Source: Ancistrus triradiatus (taxonomy: Eukaryota > Chordata > Actinopteri > Siluriformes > Loricariidae). From it: a stretch of 64,000 bases of DNA. Where the stretch lies: contig JAJAGP010001968.1 of the NCBI GenBank assembly GCA_025084515.1, positions 69,861-133,860 on the forward strand. Reading direction: 5' to 3'. How positions within the stretch are numbered: position 1 is the first letter of the stretch; the number at the start of each line of letters is the position of its first letter. Positions 10,603-23,674 of this stretch are shown here, piece after piece. The notes beneath the pieces are model-generated. The model made no database searches. It saw nothing but the letters and a program-made list of their open reading frames with translations, and had not been told where the DNA came from. The position numbers and the translations under genes were made by a program.

Positions 10603-11310
10603 AGAACAGGGCACCTCTGACAAGCCACAGCTTCAATATTTACTTATTTTCTTTAAGATATGTGTTTTACACAGAAGTTCACATAATTTGCCTGACTATG
10701 AATGATTAATTATTCATTTATCATTCAGAAATCATACATACAATAATTCAAGTACAATTTATTTTGTGTTGCAGTATAGATAGAATGTGTTTGTTTATTA
10801 TTATGACTTGGATGAAGATTCAACCACAGTTTTATATATAATTAATGCAAAAATGTAGGTCATTCCAAAGGGTTCCTGCCATCCCACACAAAATCACAAA
10901 CGACTAGTGATAGTCAGGCAGAGCTGCTGCAAAACAACAGTGTGGATCAGCTCAGGTGAGGTGTTTAATTCTCATACTGCCTGTTATCAGGAGTTGTTTA
11001 TTTGTGGGGGATTATATATAATTCAAAGGAAATGAAGAGATCGTTAGCTGCATCGCCCACGTGCTTGTAGAAACAGCTACAATGTGCTGGTAAAACCTTG
11101 TGAGCACTTTTGAAGCTGCTTACAAATTAAAGAACAGCTTTTTAGAAAAAGTGGCATGAAACATATACCATTTCTTCAAATGTAGTCAGTCTGTCAAGAT
11201 GTGGTTTGTTTGAATGTTGCTTTTTAATTCTGGTTAAAAATCTATGCATCTATGTATCCTAAATACAACACTTGGAATTGGACTTTGACCTCTTGTGTTA
11301 GTTGCATGTA
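10603..11310. other. No gene recognised
   Basis: AT-rich spacer between two Tc1-related sequences. Nothing identifiable. Confidence 0.5.
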
Positions 11311-12535
11311 CAGTCGTGCTTGAAAGTTTGTGAACCCTTTAGAATTTTCTATATTTCTGCATAAATATGACCTAAAACATCGTCAGATTTTCACACAAGT
11401 CCTAAAAGTAGATAAAGAGACCCCAGTTACACAAATGAGAAAAAAATATTATACTTGATTATTTATTTATTGAGGAAAATGGTCCAATATTACATATTAG
11501 TGAGGAGATGTTGGTGGGTTTCCTCACAATAACTGCTCACTTCAGGTCCTTCCACAACATTTCCATTGGATTAAGGTCAGGACTTTGACTCTTGGCCATT
11601 CCAAAACATGAACTTTATTCTTCTGTAACCATTCTTTGGTAAGAACGACTTGTGTGGCTTAGGGTCGGTGTCTTGCTGCATGACCCACCTTCTCTTGAGG
11701 ATTCAGTTTTTTCATGGACAAGATGTGCCTGTATATTTTTCCTTTAGAAGTCCCTGAATGTTAAGTCAGAATTTCATTGTTCCATCAATGATGGCAAGCC
11801 CACGTCCTGCCCAGATGCAGGCCAAAAAACAGGGCCCAAACCATGGATACTTACCACCACCATGTTTCAAAGATGGGATAAGGTCCCGCTTCTTATGCCT
11901 GGAATGCAGGCCTTTCAGTTTGCTTAGAAGTACCCTGGGGTTCTCCTTTGTGACCTCACCAACTATTTACACGCCTTGCTCTTGGGGAGTGATCTTTGGT
12001 GGTCGACCACTCTGGGGAGGGAAAAAATGTGTCTTGAATTTCCTCCCTCCATTTGTAAACACAATCTGCCTGACTGTGGATTGGTGGAGTCCAAACTCTT
12101 TAGAGATGGTTTTGTAACCTTTTCCAGCCTGATGAGCATCAACAACTCTTTTTCTGAGGTCCTCAGAAATCTCCTTTGTTCGTGCCATGATACACTTCTA
12201 CAAACCTTCATAGATCCCTGTTCTTTAAATAAAACAGGGTGCCCACTCACACCTGATTGGCATCCCATTGACTGAAAACACCTGACACTAATTTCACCTT
12301 CAAATTAACTGCTAATCCTAGAGGGTCACATACTTTTGCCACTCACTAATATGTAATATTGGATCATTTTCCTCAATAAATAAATAATCAAGTATAATAT
12401 TTGTGTCTCATTTGTTTAACTGGGTTCTCTTTATCTACTTTTAGGACTTGTGTGAAAATCTGATGATGTTTTAGGTCATATTTATGGAGATATATAGAGA
12501 ATTCTAAAGGGTTCACAAACTTTCAAGCACCACTG
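11311..12535 (-). mobile_element. Tc1-like transposon, internally deleted, dead
   Basis: Flanked by TA on both sides. The outermost roughly 200 bases form long inverted repeats (left starts CAGTCGTGCTTGAAAG, right ends CTTTCAAGCACCACTG). Inside, on the minus strand from 12188, a start codon opens MARTKEISEDLRKRVVDAHQ and continues GKGYKTISKEFGLHQSTV, the N-terminal helix-turn-helix of Tc1 transposases, then PQSGRPPKITP. The catalytic D-D-E part is mostly deleted: after the DNA-binding region the sequence jumps to short pieces (11520-11960). At 1.23 kb it is shorter than the 1.67-kb copy at 16014. Confidence 0.92.
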
Positions 12536-12827
12536 TAGTTGTTCACCAGACACATCCCTGAAAACACGAGAGATTTATTGTACTTGTTTTAACAGAAGCA
12601 AAAAATGCATTGATAGACATTATTACGGATGTTATGATCAGATATTGTTAAGAAAGTTTGTGGTTTTCTGCCACAAACTGGCACATACACAGTGACACAA
12701 TTTAAAGGTACACACACAGTGATATTTCCATTCAGCAAAATGTAAGTATAAAGAAGTAGCTGATGGATGTGCCGGCAGCTTACACATGAGAGAATATTAA
12801 ATGGTTCCTGAAGTGAGCCTAATTCAG

Positions 12828-12960
12828 CTAAACTGGTTCCTCTTAAAGTTTCTTTCTTATGCCTTTCAGGTTAGTTATCCCTGTCGCCTTTGGCTATTCT
12901 TGACTCAGCTCTTTGTAAAGCTGCTTTGAGGCAATCTGTTTCAGCTAAGTAAATGAGCCA
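12828..12960 (-). repeat. Dispersed fish repeat fragment
   Basis: Contains GTAAAGCTGCTTTGAGGCAA and a GTCGCCTTTGGC-like block, the reverse of the repeat at 57927-58190 (AAGCAGCTTTA, GGCGACAGAGGCAAGG). Class uncertain. Confidence 0.6.
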
Positions 12961-12984
12961 TATAAACACAATTCTATTGAATTC

Positions 12985-13178
12985 ATTTACATTTATGTCA
13001 TTTATCAGATACCCTTATCCAGAGCGACTTCCAATTGATATGGTCTTACAATCCAAGCAGTTGTGGGTTAAAGGCCTTGCTCAGGGACCCAACAGTGGCA
13101 GCCTGGTAGAGGTGGGTTTTGAACCCTCTACTTTCTGGGCCATAGTCCAGTACCTAAACCGCTAAGCTACCACAACCC
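12985..13178 (-). mobile_element. tRNA-derived SINE
   Basis: Full-length but diverged copy of the family best seen at 53400-53599. The head on the minus strand reads GTGGTAGCTTAGCGGTTTAG with a B-box-like GGGTTCAAAACCC, and the 3' tail lies at 12985-13035. Confidence 0.9.
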
Positions 13179-13260
13179 TGGAAAGACCTGGGAAAACTCT
13201 ATTTTCTTTTTTGTGCATGTATTTTGAATTCAAAATCTACTTTATTTCTACTTGATAGGC

Positions 13261-13595
13261 TATATAGACAAAAGTTTATGAACACCCCTTCAAATTATTC
13301 AGTGTAAAGGGTTGTACTCTCAATCTAACACATTTTATAGGATTCTGCTTCCAACAACTCAGTTAATCAACTTTCTGCCCTGCTGTCCTTAAACAAAGAT
13401 CTTAGCTGGCTCCATCAGATACCTTGAAAATGCACTGGAATGCCAAAAGTGAGCCAGGGTTCATTGTCAAACATCAGAAGCCGACCTCACAGTCAGGGCT
13501 GTTGTAGCAGCAAAGCTGGGGGCAAGCTCAATACTACTACCCATGTTTTGTATATAATTTCCTGGGTGTCCACAAACTTTTGACTCTGTGGTGTA
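13261..13595. mobile_element. MITE with Tc1-type termini
   Basis: The left end TATAGACAAAAGTTTATGAA and the right end CACAAACTTTTGACTCTGTG are imperfect inverted repeats, with TA at both outer borders. No transposase coding inside. Confidence 0.6.
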
Positions 13596-13669
13596 AGTAC
13601 ATACATTTTCAGCTACATTATTAAATGTACAACACAGCATGCAATGCAACTGAGTCTGAATTAGGTGTT

Positions 13670-13861
13670 GAATTAACTGGCCCTAAGCACTCATCACTAC
13701 TTAACACATGCCTTTGGAACATGGCAGGAAACCATAGTACTCCCACACAGTCAAGAGGAGAACATGATAAACTCCAGACTTGAGGAGTCTGAAGTCGAGA
13801 TCAAACCAGGCATCTCTGGAGCTGTGTAGTGAGCGCACTAACCACTTGCGCCACCCCAGAG
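13670..13861 (-). mobile_element. tRNA-derived SINE, second family, decayed
   Basis: Read on the minus strand, this has GTGGCGCAAGTGGTTAGTGC near the head and the middle block found in the copy at 39767-40059 (title-like segments for cassette, caption ATGTTCTCC and CATGGCAG). Substitutions are frequent. Confidence 0.6.
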
Positions 13862-14344
13862 ATGGCTTGGATTACCATGGTGTGTCATGTTGACTTTTCC
13901 TTTTACCTACAGTATTTATAAACCAGTCCAATCTGTGACATCTCCAGTTACAGTCTCTGTACCAGACTCAGGTCATTCATTTCCTTCCACCCCAGTGTGA
14001 TTAAAAACAGACTATGTGGGTGGGATAACAACCAAACTATGATAACCCTATCTCAGGGAGCTGACGTCAATGTTCACAGGCCGTGTGCGCATTGCTGGGG
14101 GTGGGTGAAGGGGTGTGCATCCCACTGTGTGGCCTGCGACACCATACTAACACAACTGTGAGATATGATGAGTCATCCTGGTGCTTTTGGTATGTGTAAT
14201 TGTGACGTGATGCTACAAGGAGCAGAGGTGAAGACATCACCACAACCCCCACCTCCCCAACCCCCACACACACGCATCAGTCCCTCAGAAAAAGTGAACT
14301 CATTTTGGCTACGCACATAAGTCATTAGAGAAAATTAAAGGAAG
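13862..14344. other. No gene recognised
   Basis: Includes a C-rich/CA stretch near 14240-14275. No exon or RNA seen. Confidence 0.5.
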
Positions 14345-14770
14345 AAACCAGACTCCATGATGTCTGCAACATCATGAAGGTTTAACCATTTGATCCGTTG
14401 AGGCCACACAAGTGCTTGTCCAGTCGCCTGTTATATCTAGACTGGACTACTGCTGGCAAGCATTTCCACAGCTACCATGAGGACAATAAAACTTATTCAG
14501 AATGCAGCAGCACACAGGTTAAAATCTACCCCAGTTTCCCATGTCAGCCCCAATGCTGGTTTCGCTTTACTGACTCCTGGTAGCTCTTGATTTAAAACAC
14601 AACTACAAGTCTTTAACATGGGATGGATGAGGCACATCCTATCTAAAGGTTTTTGGCACGATGAGAGCCATCTCTCTCAAGACACCAAGGAGGGAAAGTG
14701 TCAGGATTCCTTCCCTGTACTGTGCCTAGGTGGTGTAATGAACTTCCCCTGGATGTCAGAATCTTATAGG
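14345..14770 (+). mobile_element. LINE reverse-transcriptase C-terminal fragment
   Basis: On the plus strand PVISRLDYCWQAFPQLP is followed, after a frameshift, by RTIKLIQNAAAHRLK and near 14735 by a decayed equivalent of WNELPLDVR. This is the same conserved tail as in the minus-strand scraps at 1340-1590 and 22855-23340. Non-coding relic. Confidence 0.75.
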
Positions 14771-16013
14771 TCTTTTAACAGAAAATGAAAAACCCACCAT
14801 CTTTCATTCACACTTAAGGCAGCACTGGTTGAACCTACAAAAAATGTCACAGCACTCCTAATAGGGTTTTTAACATTAGAATTGGTCTTTTTTGGAAGGG
14901 TAGTAGTAGACAAGAAACCCACATTTTTGGAACAGAACAAGGTAAAAACGGCCAAGTTATTGCGAAATCTAGAAAGAAAAAAAGGCAACGATCACAATGG
15001 ATAAACACCAAACCTACACATAAAAATCTCTGATAAAAAAAAAAAAAAACACAAAATGCTTCTTAACTCAAGCGGACACGGAGTCACCCTCGCTAGGATC
15101 AATGCCTACCAGAACAGGCGACTAACCACACACGCCGTCACTCCAGAGTCGGTCTCCAGTCTAGTCGCTCGGACGCAGCCCGTTGTAGGTCCAAGGTGGA
15201 AAAAAAAAAGTATAAACAAAAAAACCACTGGGAATAATAGAAAAAGGGGAACAGGGTAACCCAAGAATCGGAAGCTCACAAAAAACTGGAATGAGTGGGA
15301 TCAGTGGCAAGTGGAAAAAGTTTACTATAGAGTGAAGAATCCAAGTTTGAATTTTAAGTCCTATTGTCAACAGCAGAATGCTATATATGATATTAAATCA
15401 TTGCTAAAAAACACATCTAATTTTGCACAGTACTGAATATTGTCCTCTGCAAAAACATTGCAATAACACTTTAATCTCTTGAGACCTCATTACCCTCCTA
15501 GGAATCAGATTTTTTTAGTTATAACAAAACATGAATTATTTTTGTTTTGTTGTGAAATGATCAAGAGTGTCTACAAATGAGGTCTGACTTTTAAGCAGAA
15601 TGAAGTATGAGGTGTAGCCAACCCAAAACGTCATTGTCCTCATGTGGAGACGTGAGGTCTCAGGAGGTTAAAGATTGTTTAACCCTATTTAAGAGGAGCA
15701 TGGCATTTGAGATGACAACAATGCGGCTCAGGTGGGTAGAGAGGACTTCTCGCTGCCTTGTTGAAGTGAGGGCGGCTCAATCTGGAGAACTCTCGCTCGG
15801 GCCCAAAAAAGAGTGGGTGTGGACACAAAGTGACAGGTAAACTGAAAAATAACAAAAAAGTAAGATACTGGACGTTGTGTTGCCGTACCCTAAAGTCACT
15901 TTTTGGGTGCTGTGTGTGTTCTGCCAAGTTGCCTTGATGTATTACAGGGAGAGAGAGACATAGAGTAGATCGATAGATAGATAGATAGATAACACTGGGG
16001 TGTGCAATAGTTA
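14771..16013. other. No gene recognised; GATA microsatellite at the right end
   Basis: No exon identified. A (GATA)n run of about five units lies at 15969-15991, and a short TA-rich join leads into the next transposon. Confidence 0.5.
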
Positions 16014-17687
16014 CAGTGGTGCTTGGAAAGTTTGTGAAGTCCTAGAATTTTCTAAAAGTAGATAAAGAGAAACCAGCATACACACATGAGACAAAAATAT
16101 TATACTGATGGTCATTTATTTATTGAGGAAAATGATCCAATATTAAATATAGTGAGAGCAAAAGTATGTGAACCTTTGCTTTCAGTATCTGGACCCCCAA
16201 AGTGTGGACCCCCTCCCCCTGTGCCCCCCATCGTGCAGCAATAACTGCAGCTAAACGTTTCCTGTAACTGTTGATCAGTCCTAGGCACACCGGCTTGGAG
16301 GAATTTTTTAGCCCATTCCTTCCTATCCTTTTAATTTAGCCCATTCCTCCGTACAGAAACAGCTTCAGCCTCTGGGATGTTGGTGGGGTTTCCTCACATT
16401 AGCCTGCTCACTTCAAGTCCTTCCACAACATTTCCCATTGGATTAAGGTCAGGGGGGACTTTGGCTTGGCCATTCCAAAACCTTTAACTTTATTCTTCTT
16501 TAACAATTCTTTGGTAGAACGGCTTGTGTGCTTAGGGTCATTGTCTGATGCTGCATGACCCACCCTTCTCTTGAGATTCAGTTCATGGACAGATTTGTCC
16601 TTTACACATTTCCTTTAGACTTAAGGTTCTTATGCTGGAATGCATCGTTTTCCTTTAATGATGGCCAAACCGTCCTGGCCCATGCAGCAAACAGGCCCCC
16701 AACCATGATACTAACCACCACCACTGTTTCCAGATGGGATAAGGTTCTTATGCTGGAATTGCAGTGTTTTTCCCTTTCCCAAAAATAACGCTTTTCTTTT
16801 AAAACTAAAAAGTTCTATTTTTGGTCCTCATCTCCACAAAACATTCTTCTCCAATAGCCTTCTGGCTCGTCCACGTGATCTTTAGCAAACGCAGACGAGC
16901 AGCAATGTTCTCTTTTGGAGAGCAGTGGCTTTCTCCTTGCAACCCTGCCATGCACACCAATTGTTGTTCAGTGTTCTCTTCTGATGGTGGACTCATGAAC
17001 ATTAGGCATTAGCCAATGTGAAGAGAGGCCTTCAGTTGCTTAGAAGTTACCCTGGGGTCCTTTGTGACCCCACCAAGTTTTAAACAAAACCTCGCCCTGG
17101 AGTGATCTTTGTTTTGGTCGACCACTCCTTGGGAGGGGTAGGAATAACAATTGGTCTTCCTTTCCTCCATTTGTACAACAATCTGTCTGACTGTGGATTG
17201 GTGGAGTCCAAACTCTTTAGAGATGGTTTGTAACCTTTTCCAGCCTGAGCATCAACACTCTCTTTTTCTGAGGTCCTTATAAATCTCCTTTGTTCGTTGC
17301 CATGATACACTTCCACAAATGTGTTGTTGTGAAGAGCAGACTTTGACAGATCCCTGTTCTTTAAATAAAACAGGGTGCCCACTCACACCTGATTGTCATC
17401 CCATTGATTGAAAACACCTCTAATTCTCTAATTTCACCTTCAAATTAAATAACCGCTAATCGTAGAGGTTCACATACTTTTTCCACTCCCTAATATGTAA
17501 TATTGGATCGTATACCTCAATAAATAAATGACCAAGTATAATAGTATAATATATTTGTCTTATTTGTATAACTGGGTTCTCTTTATCTACTTTTAGGACT
17601 TGTGTGAAAATCTGATGACGTTTTAGGTCATATTTCTGAAGAAATATAGAAAATTCTACAGGATTCACAAACTTTCAAGAACCACTG
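16014..17687 (-). mobile_element. Tc1-like transposon, near full length, dead
   Basis: TA flanks both ends. The left terminus is CAGTGGTGCTTGGAAAG and the right terminus is CTTTCAAGAACCACTG, with inverted repeats of about 190 bases. The transposase lies on the minus strand starting near 17300 and running toward 16190. Recognisable pieces are the N-terminal helix-turn-helix, GRPTK/ITP-like linker residues, a block ending in PKENIAARLRLLKITW (about 16920-16860), and inverse matches to the catalytic region. Many small insertions and stops break it. At 1674 bp it is the complete version of the deleted copy at 11311-12535. Confidence 0.9.
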
Positions 17688-17689
17688 TA

Positions 17690-20600
17690 TTGTCTACGAT
17701 ATCTTAATTGTTATTTTAATACGAGTAAGTCACTAACTTTCCAAAAAACAGTCATAAGCATGCCTTAAGAGTTCACATATTCACTGCGTCATGTAGCCAG
17801 GTAGGATAGACTACTACCAACCCATCAGCAACAGGTTGTTCTGTGCCCAAGGCCATTTTCCACCATTGCATGTATTTAGAATGGGCATGCAAGTCTCTAA
17901 ACCAGACTTTGTACCAATTTAAGAAAGTAGTCCCACTTTTACTTCACGTAGACCATCTTTCCTTTTGGAAAATCAACAAAATTGAGTAAACTTTTGCATA
18001 CAACTTTGTGTAGCATTGCAAAAATGCAACCTGCTTGCTAACTGTTTCCTTGATAAAAATCTTTTAGTTGGAGATCAAGGTTTGACCTGTCTATATATAG
18101 TCTATTCCAAGAACTAACTGCATGTAAACCAAATTCACTGGAACCAGATATTATCACATGCACAAGTAATGTTAGGGGTGACTGTGAAAACATCCATCAT
18201 TGATTGAAGTGAACAGGAATGCAGAACGACAGTCGCATCTCAAAAAAATAGAGTTTAATGTTTGTGTGCTGTATAACAAATTAAATATATTAGTGTTTAC
18301 AAAACAAGAGGTGCATAACTACTGCATAATCTAATGATGCATTCTTTACTCAGACACCAGTGATGGAAACAAAGCCTACTGAAACACACACACAGTTTCA
18401 TCCCACAGTTCCGACGCGTGACTCTATTCTACTAAGCACCAACAGAAATGAGAAGAGATCGTTGTCTTAAGAACAGAAAGAAGAAAAGGACAAAGGTTGG
18501 AGTGCAGATATGTTTTGACCTATAGGTAACCCAAGTTGCATGGTGCTTCCACTGATAACTATTCACATCAAAGCAGTTTTTCCCTTTTCACAAAACAATG
18601 CAAATGACTAGATAGCTCTGAGCAATCTGACAGTCTGACTCATAATTTAAATACAATCTCCATGCCTATCACTTTCCATTAGCGGGACAGAACAAGGTCA
18701 TACACACTCACAGACATGTATGCATTCAAATATGAATTAAGTAGATGCTGCCAGGCTCAGCTGATGAAATGACACTGAGCCCAAGTGTGTCAGGCATCTC
18801 TGTGTAAGAATGCTGGTCCATGATCAGCTACACTGACAAAAATAAAATGCCTGTCCTGAAGTAATGGGACGCCCATATTGCAGCCAGTGTGGAGACTCAA
18901 TTTAAATGCTGACCAAATAAGGATACCCGATCAAGCCAAACCGAGATCATCTTACAATTAAACATTGCATTGAATTTTTATATGCCAGTCCACACCAGGT
19001 CAGGCTGACCCAGTAATGGACGTCCAAGATCTCTGGTTGGTCGTTCTCACTGAGAAGATCTTAGACCAGCATTCTTATTCTTGGATAACCCCAATCCTTG
19101 GAAAACTAAGGCAAAAAGAGTTTAAGCCACCTCAGTGGTATTAAAACAGATAAATACACAATGCCTACTGCTAGTAAGTCTAGGTGACTGGACATGTTTT
19201 AATATTGAATATGTTTCACCACTTATTCTAGTAACTTATTTATCCATAAAAGTGCTTCATCCTGGTACAGGAAAGGAAATCCCTCACTTTCACAGACAGG
19301 ACCCATTTAGAGAAGCATTAGGTGATTGGAGAAAAATATTTTCCCCAAGAAACCCCTTGGAAGCCTGGAAGAACATGTCAGAGTCCATGTCCATTCAGAC
19401 AGCAGATTGTGGAGAGGATAACATTTGCATTGAGCATCACCACATGTCACCAACACTACATGCTATGGGTAAATGAACATCTGGTAGCTCAGGTAATGCC
19501 TATAGGGTTCTGATACTGTGAAGCGAAACATGTCTAGGGCATGGACCTGAAAACTGCATTTCCACTCTTCTTGCTGAACAGGTCTGGAGGAGAGCACTAA
19601 TGGCATTATTCGGTTTTCTAGCAGATGACTGACAGAGGAGAGAGGGATGCATCCTGTGTCCCCCAGAGAGAAGATCCAGTGATGCTTACATGGACTTCCA
19701 GCTAGGGGAGCTAGAAGTTACCTTACCCATTCATGCCATGACAACACTCACTCATTCGTACATGGTGCCAACTTGGAGCAGCATAAGCAACCCCCACTGA
19801 TGTCTAGTCACCTAAACTTGCTGTAGAAGATTAAAAAAGACCTGGATGACTAAAAACCTTCACAGGCATAACACGTTTAATAATTTACCATCGTAACCTT
19901 TGAGTCGTGGCATCTTCTGACAAATCAGATAAATGCTTAGCACATAATTTATAAAGAAATTAATAAAAAAAAAACCTTCAAAATGGCACTTAAATTAAAC
20001 AATTTTGCATACTTAAGTATTTAGTCTCTAAAAGTAATCATACAAAAATAAAGAGTCCAGACAACTTCTCCACTCTGCAGCAATGCAAAACACTGATGTG
20101 AAGGACTGGGATGTGAGGATCAGTCGGTTATTCTCACAGAGAGGTATTCTTCGGGAACACGAACACAGTTCATACATCAGTACGTGAGCACGTTCCACAC
20201 GCGTGTACCGCAGCAGAAACCTGACTGCTTGTTCCTACTGCACGGAATGACATGAAGAACAATACGAGAAGAAAGCACGTCTCACCATTGAAAACGTCAT
20301 GAAATATGTAGAGTAAAAGTCATTAAAAATGAATTTCAGATCAAACACTAGTGCATATCAGTTACATTAGTACAACGGCCAAATCTAAGACTAAGTTCTA
20401 CACTACTAACCAGAGAGTACAAAGAGTGTACTATACAGTAAACGGCCCAGAGACACTGACACAAGTTCACTGGGTTCCAAATGACAGGTACTTGGTATTG
20501 CTCTACTACTACACACCTGCTATTCTGCATTACAATAGGTCAGACCAAGGTCTGGATGGTGCAGTGATAGGTTCAGTCCTAAAACGTCTTGTTTTCTATT

Positions 20601-21263
20601 TTTAAAAGGATTAGCACACGTTTGACAACACTGTCACTCTTCCAGGTCCATGGACAAACCAGCTTTTTGGTGGGCTGATAACTTGATCATGTCTTAAATA
20701 GTACCACTTACCATTCAACTATTCACACTATCTATTTTTAAACTGCACATTGAAACGGAGTCCCTCGCAGAGATACTCGCATCTTAGTATTTGCACATAT
20801 CAGCCCTAACAGAGTAGTCGACACGCTGAATTGTGCTTATTACCATGAGTGGAATAATCTACAACAATACCTGACATGCATTCTTATATACACACACAGC
20901 ACAAACTGTATTTAAATAACATCATCTCAACAGTTTCCACGTATGAACAAATGTATGTACAAGTAGCGGACGCCGTGGTCCACATCGATTCGGAGCCAGA
21001 GGAGGAGGAAGGAGAAAGAAATAAGAGACAGAGCGAGCGGCTTGCGTGCACAGTCAGAAACAACACAAAGTCTATCCAGGGATGAAGTAAGGGCTCTAGG
21101 TGCTTTGGCAAAAAAACCCCCACAAAACACAGAACTTAAAAAAAAAGGATATATTCTGAGGCAACGTTGGTTATTAAGGCTCTACTGTAGTTGTGCTCCT
21201 TTAGTATTCACTGACAGGCGTCAGAGTCCATTGTGGAGTCGAAACAAAAGGAGTTCGGGTCTG
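17690..21263. other. Downstream flank and 3'UTR region of nab1; no other gene seen
   Basis: Sequence following the nab1 stop codon on the minus strand. It must contain the 3'UTR, but I found no canonical AATAAA in minus sense close to the stop. The nearest common variant (ATTAAA in minus sense) is at 19881-19876, which would imply a 3'UTR of about 1.4 kb; this is a guess. Several modest plus-strand frames (for example around 19135-19476 and 20876-21085) have no recognisable domain. Confidence 0.4.
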
Positions 21264-21352
21264 CTATCTGGAATCTTCGGGTTCCGATTTGATGGTCTTC
21301 TTCTCAGACAGGTTGAGGGCGCGTGGAGTCGCCTCTGCTCTGCTGCCGTTTT
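21264..21352 (-). CDS. nab1: nab1 last coding exon (residues 457-484 and stop)
   Basis: Begins after the acceptor CTGTTCCAG, completes a split glutamate codon and adds [18 protein letters not shown], then [10 protein letters not shown] and TAG (21266-21264). The IK-x-EPEDSR ending is the same as the mammalian NAB1 C-terminus and contains a psi-K-x-E sumoylation-like site. It is intact, arguing that the C-terminus was under selection until recently. Confidence 0.93.
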
Positions 21353-23632
21353 CTGGAACAGGATAAACCGACAGCATGTCAGAACACACCAAGTAATAGA
21401 AAACAGAAATCCAATTTACACAAGTGCCTCAAGTTATATACAGGCGTGCACTGTTTAATGACCGCAGTACGTCCGGGAAACAGGACACTGACCAAACTGG
21501 ACGTTGGGCCGGATATTACCATGGTCACATAGCCTTGTATGCTACCGTGATGTAAATATGAAGGGTACTTTCACAAGAAACTGTGTGCAAACAATACGCA
21601 AATGAGATACTCCTGAAAGCGCGAGTGGAACGCTACCATTTTAGTAAGATCTCCATTGGGAGGCAATAGCTCCAGGGGCTATTCTGGAACACATGGTGGC
21701 AGACCATTACAGGACATCACTTACACTTTCATTATGAAAGCCAAAAACAGTAACTACAGAAACACAACAGCAAAACCTCATCAGCAAATGCGAACACATT
21801 TTGTGAACATGCCAAACACAGAGATTGAAGGTGAGGATGAGCCCAGGGCCCTGAAGCTCTATGGTACCACCACTAACTGTTTTGTCACACAGACACCTTC
21901 ACCAAAGTCATTTTGGTGAGATCAAGTCCTGGTGATGCCTTCCGGATGGGTGGGGTGTCACATGTAAGCATAACTGTGCCTGAGGGAGAATAGGCCCTGC
22001 AGAGGATCATTCCCCTGAGCTCCAACAGCAACCTCTGTCAGCCCTGTGATGGACTGGTGCCTCGTCCAAGGCACGCTTAGCTATGCAAGCCTAACCAGAA
22101 AAAAGTGTTGAAAACAGGACAAACATGCATGTAACGCAGTGCTTGTGGATTCCTGAGGGCCTAAGTTTGAACCACGGGCTAAGCTTGCAATGACAAGACA
22201 AGACAAGACAAATGTGTGGTTACAATCTCCAAACCCCATACTGGGCAGCAGCAGTGTGTGGGTCGGTGTTGGAGGTAGAGAACAACAATCTGAGTGACTA
22301 CAGCAACAACACAAACACTAATTGGATGGAAGAAAAGCCTTTTAATATACCTCTTTATCATGCCATGCAAAATCAATGGGTAATAAAACTATCAATAAAG
22401 CCATCATGGGCCGACATAGAATCTTATTTTAGAAGAAATGGACACCATTTGTGAATGCAATTTCTGATTTGGGGTTGTAAATTCTGCATGTTCGGATGCA
22501 GTTTAAAGAACAAACTCACACACTGTGCTCACACCAAGAGCACACAAGTTTGATTTGGGGTGAAGAGTTCCAGCTTCAGTTAAAGCCTACAGAGGGTCTT
22601 CTGCATTTGGAGAATGGACTCGAGATCTGACTAAACCAACTCTATGGAGCATTCATGTTTGCGTTTACATTTAGTCGTTGGCAGACACTGTTAAGTACTA
22701 GACGATCTATAAGTATTCATTACCTAGATAGTAGAAACAAATACTATCCAGAGACTAACGAGCAAGTTCTCAGTTTGATGCTAAGAGCTTGAGGAACGGT
22801 TCAGAAAAAAAACAAAGAGCTGGTACAACAAAAGTGGCAAGTATAGAAGAGACATTATCCTAGGTATTGTTTGATGAGGCAAGTCTTCAGACTGCATGGA
22901 AGGATGAGACACACTAGGCTGTTCTGATGGGTGGGAAGCTCATTCCAACAATGAGGAGTCAGGCGACTTAAACATCGAGCTCTGGCTTTGTGAGCATGGC
23001 TCAGTCTTACAGAAATAAATGCACCAGACCCCTTGCAGCTGAAGACCTGGGCCGGCACAGTGTGTAGTTTTGAATAAAAGAATGTAAATGACGTAGTGCA
23101 GAAGCTTTTGAAGCCTGAAAAGCTAGGACAAGGTGTACATTTGATCCTGGCTGCAATACGAAGCCAGTGGAATGATCTCAGCAATGGAGTGGCATGAGAA
23201 AAGTTTAGTGGGTTGTGAACCAGACAGGCAACGGTATTCTGAATGCTCGGTAGTGGAGCAATGGAACATGAGTTTAAACCAGCAAGCAAACTTTCCAGTA
23301 GTCAGTAAACACACTCCTTCTCGTTGGCCATGTAAGAAGTGAAACCTAATTTGACTGGTAACACAAACCTTGCAAATAAATTGTTAAAAAATGTTTTGGC
23401 TGCAAGTCTTTCAAAAAGACCATTCCTGATGAAGCTTCTTCAGACTCTAGATGGTTCAACTTGGCTTCCCGATGAAGCTGCCAGATGCTGCTATTGCAAT
23501 ATATATATTTATAATAAAAGCATTGCATAACATTTAAGAGAAATGCAAAATAGAAAGATGTGATGGGGCACTCCTGGTCTAGGGAAGTCTGTAGGCCCAG
23601 TCCCCAACCTTGAGTGGCCCAGTAACCTAACC

Positions 23633-23674
<42 letters not shown>

